Source: Peribacillus alkalitolerans (GTDB taxonomy: Bacteria; Bacillota; Bacilli; Bacillales; DSM-1321). From it: DNA of 64,000 bases. Position numbers and translations under genes: made by a program. This document shows positions 27,012 through 34,985 of this stretch, piece by piece. Where the stretch lies: contig NZ_JAAGVZ010000010.1 in assembly GCF_010882125.1 (NCBI RefSeq), positions 60,419-124,418 on the forward strand, written 5' to 3'. The notes beneath the pieces were generated by a model, which made no database searches, had not been told where the DNA came from, and saw only the letters and a list, made by a program, of their open reading frames with translations. Position 1 is the stretch's first letter; the number at the start of each line of letters is the position of its first letter.

Positions 27012-28010
27012 TTAGAAGAAAATATTTAATATAAAGTAAATTAATCCAGCCAATGTAGCTGAGATAGGCAAAGTAATAACCCAAGTAATTAACATTCGCT
27101 GAGCAGTGCCCCATTTAACACCTTTCACACGATGAGCAGTTCCAACCCCAAGGATAGAAGAAGAAATAACGTGTGTAGTACTAACAGGTACACCTAGGAA
27201 AGAAGCACCGAAAATCACACTAGCCCCAGTTAAATCGGCAGCAACGCCATTAACAGGACGGATTTTCATAATTTTCCCACCAACTGTTTTAATGATTTTC
27301 CACCCACCAACTGATGTTCCTAGACCCATTGCAATCGCACAGGAGAGTTGAACCCAAAAAGGAATATCAGTTGTATCGGCATATCCATTTGCAATAAGAG
27401 CCATTGTGATAATACCCATTGCTTTTTGAGCATCATTCGTTCCATGTGTGTAGGATTGAAGTGCAGCTGTAGCAACTTGAATATAACGGAATCGCTTGTT
27501 TGTTTTAGGCAAGTTATTATTTTTAAAGACAATTTTAAAAATGCTATAAACAATAAAACCGACTACAAATGCCAAGATTGGTGAAAGTAGCAACGCTTGA
27601 AGGATTTTTAGGAAACCAGAAGCGTGAATAGCGCCAAATCCAGCAGATGCTATGGCAGCACCAGCGATAGAACCAATGATTGCATGGGATGAAGAACTAG
27701 GAATCCCGTAATACCAAGTAATCAAGTTCCATGCAATAGCTGCGATTAATGCTGCAAGGATTACAAGTGATCCATTTTGTAATGTGAATGGATCGACAAT
27801 ATCTTTTGAAATAGTTTTGGCAACACCTGTAAATGTCATCGCACCAACGAAGTTCATGACAGCAGCTAATATTATAGCGCGTCTTGGCGTTAACGCCTTC
27901 GTAGAAACTGAAGTCGCAATGGCATTAGCTGTATCATGAAACCCATTGATGAAATCAAATGCAAGGGCGCCAATTACAATTAGTACAGTTAACACTAATA
28001 ATGTATCCAT
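27012..28010 (-). CDS. pit: low-affinity inorganic phosphate transporter (PiT family)
   Basis: This 332-residue membrane protein has two homologous halves, each with the PiT signature: GFHDTANAIATSVSTKAL near residues 24-41 and VPVSTTHVISSSILG near 275-290. PiT carriers import metal-phosphate complexes with protons or sodium. The upstream DUF47 gene ends 14 bases before the ATG, and this pairing (ykaA-pit in B. subtilis) is standard; DUF47 partners are thought to modulate the carrier. AAGGAG precedes the start. Confidence 0.92.
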   Translation of the reverse strand: MDTLLVLTVLIVIGALAFDFINGFHDTANAIATSVSTKALTPRRAIILAAVMNFVGAMTFTGVAKTISKDIVDPFTLQNGSLVILAALIAAIAWNLITWYYGIPSSSSHAIIGSIAGAAIASAGFGAIHASGFLKILQALLLSPILAFVVGFIVYSIFKIVFKNNNLPKTNKRFRYIQVATAALQSYTHGTNDAQKAMGIITMALIANGYADTTDIPFWVQLSCAIAMGLGTSVGGWKIIKTVGGKIMKIRPVNGVAADLTGASVIFGASFLGVPVSTTHVISSSILGVGTAHRVKGVKWGTAQRMLITWVITLPISATLAGLIYFILNIFF

Positions 28011-28024
28011 GTAAGAAGGACTCC

Positions 28025-28642
28025 TTATGCATTTTTCATAATGATAGTTTCAAGTGTGTTAGCCACAGTTTGGCAGCTATCAGCAATATCCTCAAGGTTT
28101 TCATAAATTTCTTTAAATTGAATGATTCGAATAGGATCTTTTTCTACTGCGAATAGATTTTTAATGGATTGACGTAAAATTCCATCGCAAGTTGATTCGT
28201 AATCCTTGATTTGAATTGAATGGTTTCGGATATCTAACAGTTTCTTAGTTGAAAGTAAATCAACTGCTTTTTCAATTTCGTAAGTGCTTTTACGAATTGC
28301 ATCGACAAACTTCAGCATATACTCGTCTGCATTCACAATAGAATACATTTCGAATAACGCTGAGCAATGCTCAAGGCCATCTAACACATCATCCATACTC
28401 ATAGCAAGATGAAGGATATCTTCACGCTCGATCGGAGTAATGAACGCTTTGTTAAGTTCTAAAATTACTTCATGTACATAGGAATCCGCTTTGTGCTCAT
28501 AATCCTTCATTTTTTCAGAAAATACTTTTAAATCGCTAACATTGTTCAGCTTGTAATCAGCAAAATAATCAGCAGCTTCTTTTAAATTTTCTGAAATATT
28601 AATAAGAAGGGTACCGAACTTATCCTTTTTTTTGAAAACCAT
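28025..28642 (-). CDS. DUF47 (PhoU-like) accessory protein of Pit
   Basis: This 205-residue all-helical cytoplasmic protein belongs to the DUF47/PhoU-like group (YkaA in B. subtilis). It carries the two repeated metal-binding motifs seen in PhoU folds, E/DxxxD, for example DVLDGLEHC near 88 and IYENLEDIADSC near 185. As the first gene of the pit operon it is expected to regulate or assist phosphate transport. GGAGG precedes the ATG. Confidence 0.88.
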   Translation of the reverse strand: MVFKKKDKFGTLLINISENLKEAADYFADYKLNNVSDLKVFSEKMKDYEHKADSYVHEVILELNKAFITPIEREDILHLAMSMDDVLDGLEHCSALFEMYSIVNADEYMLKFVDAIRKSTYEIEKAVDLLSTKKLLDIRNHSIQIKDYESTCDGILRQSIKNLFAVEKDPIRIIQFKEIYENLEDIADSCQTVANTLETIIMKNA

Positions 28643-28916
28643 TGTTGAAAACCCTCACAATCCAAGAAATTGTATTTTTTTAAAAGACCCCTGTTCAAAA
28701 GTTTGAACGTGAATTATTGTACTCATAAACCTTTAATTAAGAAAGATGCTACTATTAAAATTTACATAAAATTAACATAACATGCGTTGCGTCGTTTAAT
28801 ATTTACATTGTTGTAACATTTCGTCGGAAAATAGGTTATTTTCTTTAATAAATTTATATTAAGCTTAGCCCATGGGAGAACGGGGAACATAAATCTGAAA
28901 GATAAGAAGGTGAAGG

Positions 28917-29015
28917 ATGATGTTTGGGAAGAAAGAAGAAAAATACCTGATTATTACAATGGCTATCATTGCCGTGATCTTATTTTTAAATATTTTGAGA
29001 AAATACGTATTTTAG
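28917..29015 (+). CDS. 31-32 residue single-helix membrane peptide
   Basis: GAAGGTGAAGG is followed by two tandem ATGs and a short frame with a basic/acidic N-terminus (MFGKKEEKY) and one membrane helix of about 17 residues ending in LRKYVF. The composition and topology are those of a real small membrane protein rather than chance. It lies in the 470-base gap between the pit operon and Mn catalase. Function unknown; no terminator separates it clearly from the catalase gene. Confidence 0.5.
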   Translation: MMFGKKEEKYLIITMAIIAVILFLNILRKYVF

Positions 29016-29110
29016 ACTTTTCCCTTATAATCCATAGTTAAAACTCATATTTGTAATGATTCCTTCATACTTTAGATTGTAATGTTCATCTAAGGTTGGA
29101 GGGGACAGCT

Positions 29111-30010
29111 TTGATTAAAAGATTTGATCGTTTGGCGATAGAGCTTCCACGGCCTAAAAGTGCTGATCCTAAAGCGGCAAAGGTTGTCCAGGAATTATTG
29201 GGTGGAAAATTTGGTGAAATGTCTACACTTAATAACTATATGTTCCAATCTTTCAATTTTCGTAACAAAAAGAAACTTAGACCATTCTATGACTTGGTGG
29301 CAAGCATTACAGCCGAGGAATTCGGCCACGTAGAACTTGTAACTAATACGATTAATTTGTGCCTCGAGGGTACTACAAATCCAGGAGACCCGGACACTAC
29401 ACCTTTGCGCGAAGGGTTAAAAGGGAATCCGTATCATTTCATTGTGAATGCACAAACAGGTTTGCCGGGGGATTCGACTGGAAACCCATGGACTGGTAAT
29501 AATGTATTTAACAGTGGTAATCTTGTACTTGATTTGTTGCATAATTTCTTCTTAGAGTGTGGGGCTAGGACTCATAAAATGAGAGTATATGAAATGACTG
29601 ATAATCCAGTTGCTAGAGAAATGATTGGCTACCTACTCGTCCGTGGAGGTGTTCACATCCTAGCATATGCAAAGGCACTTCAAATCGCTACAGGGGTTGA
29701 TGTAACGAAAATGTTGCCGATTCCAGACATCAGCAATAATAAATTCGAGCATGCCAGAAAATTCGAAGAGCAGGGCTTACACACCAGGCTTTATACATTC
29801 AGCGATACTGACTATAAAGAGGTCACAAAAATTTGGAAAGGAACTCATCCAGAAGATGGAATGCCACTCCAGGTTTTCGAAGGTGCACCAAAAGGAGCGC
29901 CAATGATTGACCTTCCAGACCTTCCAGAAGAATTCGCACCTGGAATATCTGAAGAGGATTTCCAGCAAATTTTAAAACGATTGCTTCAAGAAGGGAATAT
30001 TACACCTTAA
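29111..30010 (+). CDS. manganese catalase
   Basis: This 299-residue ferritin-like enzyme breaks down hydrogen peroxide with a dinuclear manganese centre. The expected ligands are visible: Glu in KFGEMSTLNNYMFQ (about 36), Glu and His in AEEFGHVE (about 66-69), Glu in LECGARTH (about 149) and His in GGVHILAY (about 182). It resembles YdbD of B. subtilis. The TTG at 29111 is used because GGAGGGG lies 6 bases upstream. The tail after about residue 265 is Pro/acid-rich and variable, as is usual. Confidence 0.92.
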   Translation: MIKRFDRLAIELPRPKSADPKAAKVVQELLGGKFGEMSTLNNYMFQSFNFRNKKKLRPFYDLVASITAEEFGHVELVTNTINLCLEGTTNPGDPDTTPLREGLKGNPYHFIVNAQTGLPGDSTGNPWTGNNVFNSGNLVLDLLHNFFLECGARTHKMRVYEMTDNPVAREMIGYLLVRGGVHILAYAKALQIATGVDVTKMLPIPDISNNKFEHARKFEEQGLHTRLYTFSDTDYKEVTKIWKGTHPEDGMPLQVFEGAPKGAPMIDLPDLPEEFAPGISEEDFQQILKRLLQEGNITP

Positions 30011-30138
30011 TCATTTTATGGTACTCGTTGGTTTTGTTAAGCGACCTTCTGGGTACCTTTTATTTTTTGATTAAGCATTAATGTAGGATACAAGATTGAC
30101 GAATGTTAAAATAAAGTAAAAATAAGGAGGTCGTAAAT

Positions 30139-30969
30139 ATGAGCCATGTGAATACAGAAACAATTACATTACATAATGGTGTTAAAATGCCAAAGCTTGG
30201 TTTTGGCGTATATTTAGTAGAAGAAGGCGCAACAACAGTTAATTCTGTAAAAAAAGCATTGGAAGTGGGATATCGATCAATCGATACTGCTGCCATTTAC
30301 AAAAATGAAAAAGGTGTGGGACAAGCTATCCGTGAATCTGGTATTCCAAGGGAAGAATTGTTCATCACAACAAAAGTATGGAACAGCGACCAAGGATACG
30401 AAACAACTTTACAAGCTTTCGAGGACAGTCTTGAGCGCCTTGGTCTTGAGTACCTTGATTTATATTTGATCCATTGGCCAGTAAAAGGCAAGTACGTGGA
30501 GACTTGGAAGGCTATGGAAAAGTTATATGAAGATGGTAAGGTTCGTGCCATTGGAGTGAGTAATTTCCATGTTCACCATCTAGAGGATATCATGAAGCAT
30601 GGGAAACATAAGCCTGTCATCAATCAAATAGAGCTACATCCAAGATTAATTCAAACGGAGATCCGTGAATTCTGTACAAAGAATGAAATCGTAATTGAAG
30701 CATGGTCTCCAATCGGTCAAGGCAAATTAGTGGACGAGCCTACAATCAATCATATTGCCAGCAAGCACGACAAGTCACCAGCCCAAGTGATTCTTAGATG
30801 GCATCTTCAACACGGAAATGTGATTATTCCAAAATCAATCACACCTTCGCGTATTGAAGAAAATACTCAAATTTTCGATTTTGAATTAAGTTTAGAAGAA
30901 ATGACTCAAATCGATGCACTTAATATGGATGCACGCTTCGGGCCAGATCCTGATAATTTTAATTTTTAA
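30139..30969 (+). CDS. aldo/keto reductase (YvgN-like)
   Basis: This 276-residue NADPH-dependent reductase has a TIM barrel. The catalytic Asp-Tyr-Lys-His set is visible: SIDTAAIYKNE (Asp about 50, Tyr about 55), TTKVW (Lys about 80) and LIHWP (His about 113). It is close to Bacillus YvgN/YtbE, which reduce methylglyoxal and other aldehydes. AAGGAGG precedes the ATG. It is monocistronic, bounded by a terminator, and next to two other stress-type genes (Mn catalase and the GlsB-like gene). Confidence 0.9.
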   Translation: MSHVNTETITLHNGVKMPKLGFGVYLVEEGATTVNSVKKALEVGYRSIDTAAIYKNEKGVGQAIRESGIPREELFITTKVWNSDQGYETTLQAFEDSLERLGLEYLDLYLIHWPVKGKYVETWKAMEKLYEDGKVRAIGVSNFHVHHLEDIMKHGKHKPVINQIELHPRLIQTEIREFCTKNEIVIEAWSPIGQGKLVDEPTINHIASKHDKSPAQVILRWHLQHGNVIIPKSITPSRIEENTQIFDFELSLEEMTQIDALNMDARFGPDPDNFNF

Positions 30970-31008
30970 TAAGATTGGATTTTCTTTTGAAAGTGAAGAA
31001 CATTTTTT

Positions 31009-31038
31009 ACCACAGTCTTAAGGCTGTGGTATTTTTTT
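31009..31038 (+). terminator. terminator of the aldo/keto reductase gene
   Basis: ACCACAG pairs with CTGTGGT and is followed by ATTTTTTT. Confidence 0.82.
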
Positions 31039-31104
31039 GCGTATTACCCAAATCTCTTTCTTCTTATTCAATTGATACTAAATTTTTTTTCTGTTTTTTT
31101 TAGG

Positions 31105-31130
31105 TTTCAAGAATTAATATTGCGGGAAAG
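31105..31130 (+). promoter_or_regulatory. candidate sigma-B general-stress promoter
   Basis: GTTTCA, 14 bases, GGGAAA resembles the sigma-B pattern GTTTAA-N12-15-GGGTAT, about 65 bases before the GlsB/YeaQ-like gene, a family often induced by general stress. Two bases in each half depart at most modestly from consensus. Use by sigma-B is inferred. Confidence 0.45.
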
Positions 31131-31196
31131 TAAAACACTAACAACACAAGCAATAATATTATGCTTTAAGCATCAACTTAAAAAGGAGGAATAAAC

Positions 31197-31457
31197 ATGT
31201 TAGGATTTTTATGGGCATTAATCGTAGGAGGTATTATCGGTTGGTTAGCAGGCATGATCATCGGACGAGATGTACCATTCGGGATAATTGGTAATATCAT
31301 TGCAGGTTTTATCGGTGCTTGGTTAGGCTCCTTGTTATTTGGAAATTGGGGACCTGATGTAGGTGGATTTGCTATAATCCCTGCTTTAATCGGTGCGATA
31401 ATCTTCGTCTTCCTACTAAGCATGATCTTCAGAGGCATGAGAAAGACAACACATTAA
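31197..31457 (+). CDS. GlsB/YeaQ/YmgE-family small membrane protein
   Basis: This 86-residue hydrophobic protein has three membrane segments and Gly-rich turns (GGIIGWLAGMIIGRD, then GNIIAGFIGAWLG), the hallmark of the transglycosylase-associated/GlsB family. These are stress-associated membrane proteins of unknown mechanism. AAAGGAGG lies 8 bases before the ATG. It is a single-gene unit with its own terminator and a possible sigma-B promoter. Confidence 0.9.
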   Translation: MLGFLWALIVGGIIGWLAGMIIGRDVPFGIIGNIIAGFIGAWLGSLLFGNWGPDVGGFAIIPALIGAIIFVFLLSMIFRGMRKTTH

Positions 31458-31465
31458 AAGATTGA

Positions 31466-31497
31466 AAACGATCCTCCTATTGTGAGGATCGTTTTTT
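31466..31497 (+). terminator. terminator of the GlsB-like gene
   Basis: AAACGATCCTC pairs with GAGGATCGTTT, followed by T residues. It may also act for the convergent pseudouridine synthase gene. Confidence 0.82.
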
Positions 31498-31518
31498 GTT
31501 ATTGTTTCTAATTATTAC

Positions 31519-32436
31519 CTATTCCATTTCAGGAAAAATCGGTGGTTGATCGCAGAATGGAGCATATACTTTTATATGCTCTTCTGTAATTGGGTGAACG
31601 AAATCAAGCGAATAGGCATGAAGGGCTTGGCGTTCAAAAATTGGTTCTCCACCGTAGAGAGTATCTCCTGCCAGAGGATGGCCAATAGAAGCTAAATGAA
31701 CCCGGATTTGGTGGGTCCGGCCTGTATCAAGTTGGCACGAGATTAAAGTCATTTTTTTATCTGGCAAGTATGTAAGCTTCTGAAAATGAGTAATAGCAGA
31801 TTGACCAGTTGGTGATACACGGCGTCTGGTTGCGTGGTGTCGATCTCGTCCAATTGGTTGATCAATAGTTCCCTTTTTTTGTTTTAAATGACCTTGAACT
31901 AAAGCCAAGTATGTTCTTTTAACTTTTCTTTCTTCTAGTAATTTATCCAATAAGCTCCCAACGAAAGCGTGCTTAGCAAATAGTATCGCACCTGTAGTAT
32001 CCTTATCCAAACGGTGAATGTGACGGACTTTCCTTAACTCCGCATTTGATAAACAATAAAATGAAACGAAATTAATTAATGAATTGATTTGTTCATGTGA
32101 TGAAGGGTGTGTATCAACTCCAGCTGGTTTATTTAAGACAATCACATGGTCATCTTCGTAAAGGACGTCAATTTCATGAAAGGTTGGTTCTATTTCGGGT
32201 TCTTCTTCTATAAAGAATGGTAAGAGAATACGATCCCCTGCATTTAATGTAGCCAACCAATTAGGTACTTTCCCATTTACAAAAATTGATTTGTTCATTC
32301 TCCATTCGTGAACCAATTTTTTAGGGGCTTTCCAGTATTCTTTTAGTAAGCTATCTAGGGTATATTGTTCCCATTTTTTAGGGACGGCTAATTCCGCAAA
32401 ATCGCCTTTTCTTTCATAGTTAATCAGTGGGTCCAC
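31519..32436 (-). CDS. yhcT: RluA/RluD-family pseudouridine synthase (YhcT-like)
   Basis: This 305-residue enzyme isomerises uridine in rRNA or other RNA. An S4-like N-terminal part (about 25-70) precedes the catalytic domain with HRLDKDTTGAILFAK (catalytic Asp about 144). The C-terminal GRTHQIRVHLASIGHPLAGD box is intact. The neighbouring divergent yhcU-like gene recalls the B. subtilis yhcT-yhcU pair. The start is uncertain: GTG 32436 lies almost inside the AAAGGAAG site, and CTG or ATT codons two and three positions later have better spacing. Confidence 0.88.
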   Translation of the reverse strand: MDPLINYERKGDFAELAVPKKWEQYTLDSLLKEYWKAPKKLVHEWRMNKSIFVNGKVPNWLATLNAGDRILLPFFIEEEPEIEPTFHEIDVLYEDDHVIVLNKPAGVDTHPSSHEQINSLINFVSFYCLSNAELRKVRHIHRLDKDTTGAILFAKHAFVGSLLDKLLEERKVKRTYLALVQGHLKQKKGTIDQPIGRDRHHATRRRVSPTGQSAITHFQKLTYLPDKKMTLISCQLDTGRTHQIRVHLASIGHPLAGDTLYGGEPIFERQALHAYSLDFVHPITEEHIKVYAPFCDQPPIFPEME

Positions 32437-32850
32437 TTCCTTTATTTGAAAATGTGCTTAATAAAATGTGTAGTTATGCTCGGATGAGGTGTATCAAATT
32501 TAAGGTGATAAGGAATATTGACACTACATTATGGTTATTTAACAATCTTTTTCCTTAAATAAATTACTTATGTACTGAGTTATTGTAAACAGATATACAA
32601 TTGTAAGGACTAAAGTTTTATAAATTAATGACAGTGGGTATAATTACCACCCTACTTTTATAGTATTTATGTTATTCTAAAAAAGGAAAACAGAGTATTT
32701 AAAAACTTCATCGGTAATTGCAGCGATTAAAGCAATAAAGACGAACGGAATAAAAACACACAATCTTTAGTTTCTTTTTTTGCAAGCGTATGCAAATCGA
32801 TAGGTTCAATTTATAAAATGGCTTTTGGTCCAGTTAAAGGTGGGGTTTTT
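32437..32850. other. intergenic stretch with no supported gene
   Basis: This A/T-rich 414-base gap between the divergent yhcT and yhcU genes must hold both promoters. A TTGACA at about 32518 is seen, but no convincing -10 partner was fixed. I found no ORF with a ribosome site, no hairpin terminator and no known riboswitch. Confidence 0.5.
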
Positions 32851-33273
32851 GTGAAGATTGTTTATTCTTCTACTCACGAGCAGGAAGAAGAGATTACAGC
32901 TCTTTTATCCTATGTTCACGCTAACATTCTTCCAAGATATTTAAGTGATAAGGAAATACAATGTTATAAAAAAATGGGCATGCTTCAGCACCCAAATCAA
33001 GGTCCTTATTACTATGGCACATTAAAGGAAGCTTATCAAATCATGACATGCTTGCAAACCATCATCTCTATCATCGAGAGAAAAGAGGTAGGAACAAACA
33101 TAGATGATGAAGCATTAGAAGAGTTATATGTACGAAACACGAAACAATTGGAAATTTTCGGCGTCTACATTCCAATTTTATATTCCCAGTATTCATCCCT
33201 ACATACAACAGAAAAGGGTAAGGAAGAAGCTTTCTATCTTTTTTCGGAGCCAGCTAATTCCATGTTGATTTAA
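32851..33273 (+). CDS. yhcU: YhcU-like conserved protein
   Basis: A 140-residue soluble, mostly helical protein resembling YhcU (DUF5365), whose function is unknown. The start is GTG 32851, with AAAGGTGGGG 5 bases upstream, giving MKIVYSSTHEQEEE; the longer frame from 32818 has no site. It lies divergent from the yhcT-like gene, whereas in B. subtilis the two are neighbours. It is followed by a strong terminator. Confidence 0.75.
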   Translation: MKIVYSSTHEQEEEITALLSYVHANILPRYLSDKEIQCYKKMGMLQHPNQGPYYYGTLKEAYQIMTCLQTIISIIERKEVGTNIDDEALEELYVRNTKQLEIFGVYIPILYSQYSSLHTTEKGKEEAFYLFSEPANSMLI

Positions 33274-33274
33274 G

Positions 33275-33321
33275 AGACAAACATGCACCTTCAGGAGGTG
33301 TTTTGTTTGTCTTTTTTTTTG
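33275..33321 (+). terminator. terminator of the yhcU-like gene
   Basis: AGACAAA...CACCT pairs with AGGTG...TTTGTCT, followed by nine T. Confidence 0.85.
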
Positions 33322-33383
33322 CTGCCTTGAAGATAACTTCAAACATTTTGGGTAAGCACCATATAATTGATCAAACCAATGAG

Positions 33384-33495
33384 TGTGTTTTTTTGATTAG
33401 AATTGTCGAAAAATCGATATTGGGGATTTTCGATTGTATTTTGGCATTATCGATTTTTATTTTTCCCGTTTTGAATGTATTTTTCCAGTTTCGAT
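33384..33495. repeat. degenerate TCGA-x-GTATTTT repeat tract
   Basis: About 110 bases of loosely repeated units such as TCGATTGTATTTTGG, TCGATTTTTATTTTTC and TGAATGTATTTTTCC. The same repeat family occurs at 61142-61252 inside the sulfur operon. A 64-codon frame across it has no ribosome site and is not reported as a gene. Confidence 0.6.
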
Positions 33496-33569
33496 AAAAG
33501 AAATGGGGGTCTCTTCTAAAAAGCAATTAAACATCATACAGGATATAGGGTTTTAAGGAGGAAATGAAG

Positions 33570-33746
33570 ATGAAAATCCAAATTAAGGCATCACATGGAC
33601 TTTCATGTGCCATGGTACGAATTTTTATTAGTATGGATATCACTTTTAAACTTGCTGTCCGAACTTTGGTAATAGATCAAGTCGATTTGATAAAAAGAGG
33701 GCAACTAATAATTTATCAATACCTAAATTTAAAAGAAGTTAGATAA
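33570..33746 (+). CDS. possible 58-residue small protein
   Basis: TAAGGAGG lies 8 bases before ATG 33570, and a perfect 17-base-stem terminator begins 4 bases after the stop, so this has the framing of a real gene. The protein is basic with a hydrophobic stretch around residues 14-35. I do not recognise it; the first ten residues vaguely recall an HPr-like start, but the catalytic His region is not convincing. It could also be a decayed gene. Confidence 0.4.
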   Translation: MKIQIKASHGLSCAMVRIFISMDITFKLAVRTLVIDQVDLIKRGQLIIYQYLNLKEVR

Positions 33747-33750
33747 ATTA

Positions 33751-33792
33751 AAGGGCATAACATATTATATATGACTAATATGTTATGTCCTT
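33751..33792 (+). terminator. long perfect hairpin terminator
   Basis: AAGGGCATAACATATTA pairs perfectly with TAATATGTTATGTCCTT around an 8-base loop and is followed by TCTTCTT. The long stem directly after the small gene ending at 33746 supports transcription through it. Confidence 0.75.
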
Positions 33793-33798
33793 TCTTCT

Positions 33799-33824
33799 TC
33801 AACTAACGCACCCGATTGTTTAAG
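33799..33824. repeat. palindromic repeat, copy 1 (TTCAACTAA...TTGTTTAAG)
   Basis: This is the most degenerate of four copies of a roughly 27-base dyad with a C-rich loop. The other copies are at 34326, 34385 and 34934, all beside the Tn554-type element. Confidence 0.5.
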
Positions 33825-33930
33825 TATATTCCTTCACAAAGATACCCTTCATCTTTGTTTTGCAATCTTTTACTTTAATAACAAACCCCTTTTTCTTAGA
33901 TAATGCGCTTTTAAAAAATGGAAACAAAAA

Positions 33931-33950
33931 AAGTCGTCAAATGACGACTT
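33931..33950 (-). terminator. terminator of the 37-residue peptide gene
   Basis: AAGTCGTCA pairs with TGACGACTT, with a T run following on the minus strand (A run at 33924-33930). Confidence 0.85.
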
Positions 33951-33959
33951 CTTAAAAAC

Positions 33960-34073
33960 TTATTCGCTCATATACTCAGCACTTACAGCGATACCAGCTA
34001 ATCCTGTCCAAACTGTTTCCGTTACAACAGATATAAGGAATTTTGCGTTTAGAAGACTAGGTAATTTTTTCAT
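33960..34073 (-). CDS. 37-residue hydrophobic peptide of unknown function
   Basis: On the minus strand GGGAGAG lies 6 bases before ATG 34073. The peptide has a basic start (MKKLPSLLNAK), a hydrophobic centre (FLISVVTETVWTGLAGIAV) and an acidic end (SAEYMSE). A consensus sigma-A promoter lies about 165 bases upstream of the ATG and a strong terminator follows the stop by 10 bases. Such a complete unit suggests a strongly transcribed small gene. The shape would suit a signal-type prepeptide, a small bacteriocin-like peptide or a membrane toxin; no family was recognised, and no immunity or export gene is adjacent. Confidence 0.6.
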   Translation of the reverse strand: MKKLPSLLNAKFLISVVTETVWTGLAGIAVSAEYMSE

Positions 34074-34212
34074 AGACATCTCTCCCGTCAATATTTTTAT
34101 GCTGATAATTCTTAATACAATTGCTAACAGGAGTAAGATTATTGCTACTGGTATAGATGGGGCTGCAGTTACACTCGTAAGTGCTCAATATACGAACTAT
34201 TTAACTATAATT

Positions 34213-34241
34213 ATTATAGCGCAAATATTCAGAAAAGTCAA
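34213..34241 (-). promoter_or_regulatory. near-consensus sigma-A promoter of the 37-residue peptide gene
   Basis: On the minus strand TTGACT, 17 bases, TATAAT. The predicted start near 34206 leaves a leader of about 130 bases before the peptide ATG, long for such a small gene and able to hold regulatory RNA structure. Confidence 0.75.
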
Positions 34242-34325
34242 TGTTGGTCAAATATCACTTTGCAAAAATGTATTTATGTAAAAACCATTTTTGGGGATAG
34301 GACTATATAAATTTATTATGCCTTC

Positions 34326-34353
34326 TTCAACTAAACTGCCCCTTTAGTCAAAC
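34326..34353. repeat. palindromic repeat, copy 2
   Basis: TTCAACTAAACTGCCCC followed by TTTAGTCAAAC forms an imperfect dyad around GCCCC. Confidence 0.55.
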
Positions 34354-34384
34354 AAACAAAAAGACCGCCGCAGCGATCACCCTC

Positions 34385-34411
34385 ATTAACTCTTGCCCCC
34401 GTTAGTTTAAC
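34385..34411. repeat. palindromic repeat, copy 3
   Basis: ATTAACTCTTGCCCCC followed by GTTAGTTTAAC, the same pattern of AACT arms around a C-rich loop. Confidence 0.5.
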
Positions 34412-34441
34412 AAGAAACAATCTGTTTTATTTTAAAAAACT

Positions 34442-34840
34442 TTAAAACGTTATATTAAATAATCTTTTCAATTCAAATAGTAAACCTAGATGCTTCTCTT
34501 TTGAAGAGCAATTAATTTTTTGTTGTTCTCCGTTTGGTTCTTGGAAAATAATCCTTCCATCCCCAAGAAAGAACATTATGTAGACTTTATTATCCATTGT
34601 CTCTTTATCTGACAAAACAAAAAAGTAATTACCCTCAATAGTTTGTTCCTTATTCATCTCGGATAATTCTTTTTTTGTTGCCTCGACAAATTCCATTTGG
34701 TCCACTTTTTCTATAAACTCTTTAACCTTTTCCTTATCCTTAATTATCTTTGAGGTTAAATCAGAGTTTTCCCCTTCTTTATTAACCCCTTGTATTAGTA
34801 ATATTGAATACTCACATTTATTGGGTATTTCTAAATTCAT
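34442..34840 (-). CDS. hypothetical protein
   Basis: A 132-residue soluble protein with acidic/lysine-rich helices followed by beta strands. I do not recognise it. AGAGAGGTG lies before the ATG, which supports expression. It lies between the palindromic repeats, on the tnpC side of the transposase genes, and could be cargo of the Tn554-type element or a neighbour of it; its low G+C is like its surroundings. Confidence 0.55.
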   Translation of the reverse strand: MNLEIPNKCEYSILLIQGVNKEGENSDLTSKIIKDKEKVKEFIEKVDQMEFVEATKKELSEMNKEQTIEGNYFFVLSDKETMDNKVYIMFFLGDGRIIFQEPNGEQQKINCSSKEKHLGLLFELKRLFNITF

Positions 34841-34933
34841 TTAGAATCACCTCTCTTTAACTATTTGTTAAAACACTTTATCTTTTCGTCTAATTATATT
34901 CCATATTTTAGGGTTTAAGAAAGTAATTCTTAT

Positions 34934-34961
34934 TAAACTAACCTGCCCCTTTAGTTGAACA
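34934..34961. repeat. palindromic repeat, copy 4
   Basis: TTAAACTAACCTGCCCC followed by TTTAGTTGAAC, just past the tnpC stop; the best-preserved dyad of the four. Confidence 0.55.
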
Positions 34962-34985
34962 AGAAGGGGAGAACGGTGTTCTCCA

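Noticed and set aside
33384..33495. 64-codon frame 33303-33497 as a gene
   Set aside because: It starts in the yhcU terminator, lacks a ribosome site and runs through the TCGA-GTATTTT repeat tract.
33570..33746. HPr/Crh-like phosphocarrier
   Set aside because: The first residues vaguely resemble HPr, but the catalytic His-Ala-Arg segment and the rest of the fold are not present.
34099..34281. 60-codon plus-strand frame
   Set aside because: It lies antisense to the promoter and leader of the 37-residue peptide unit and has no ribosome site.
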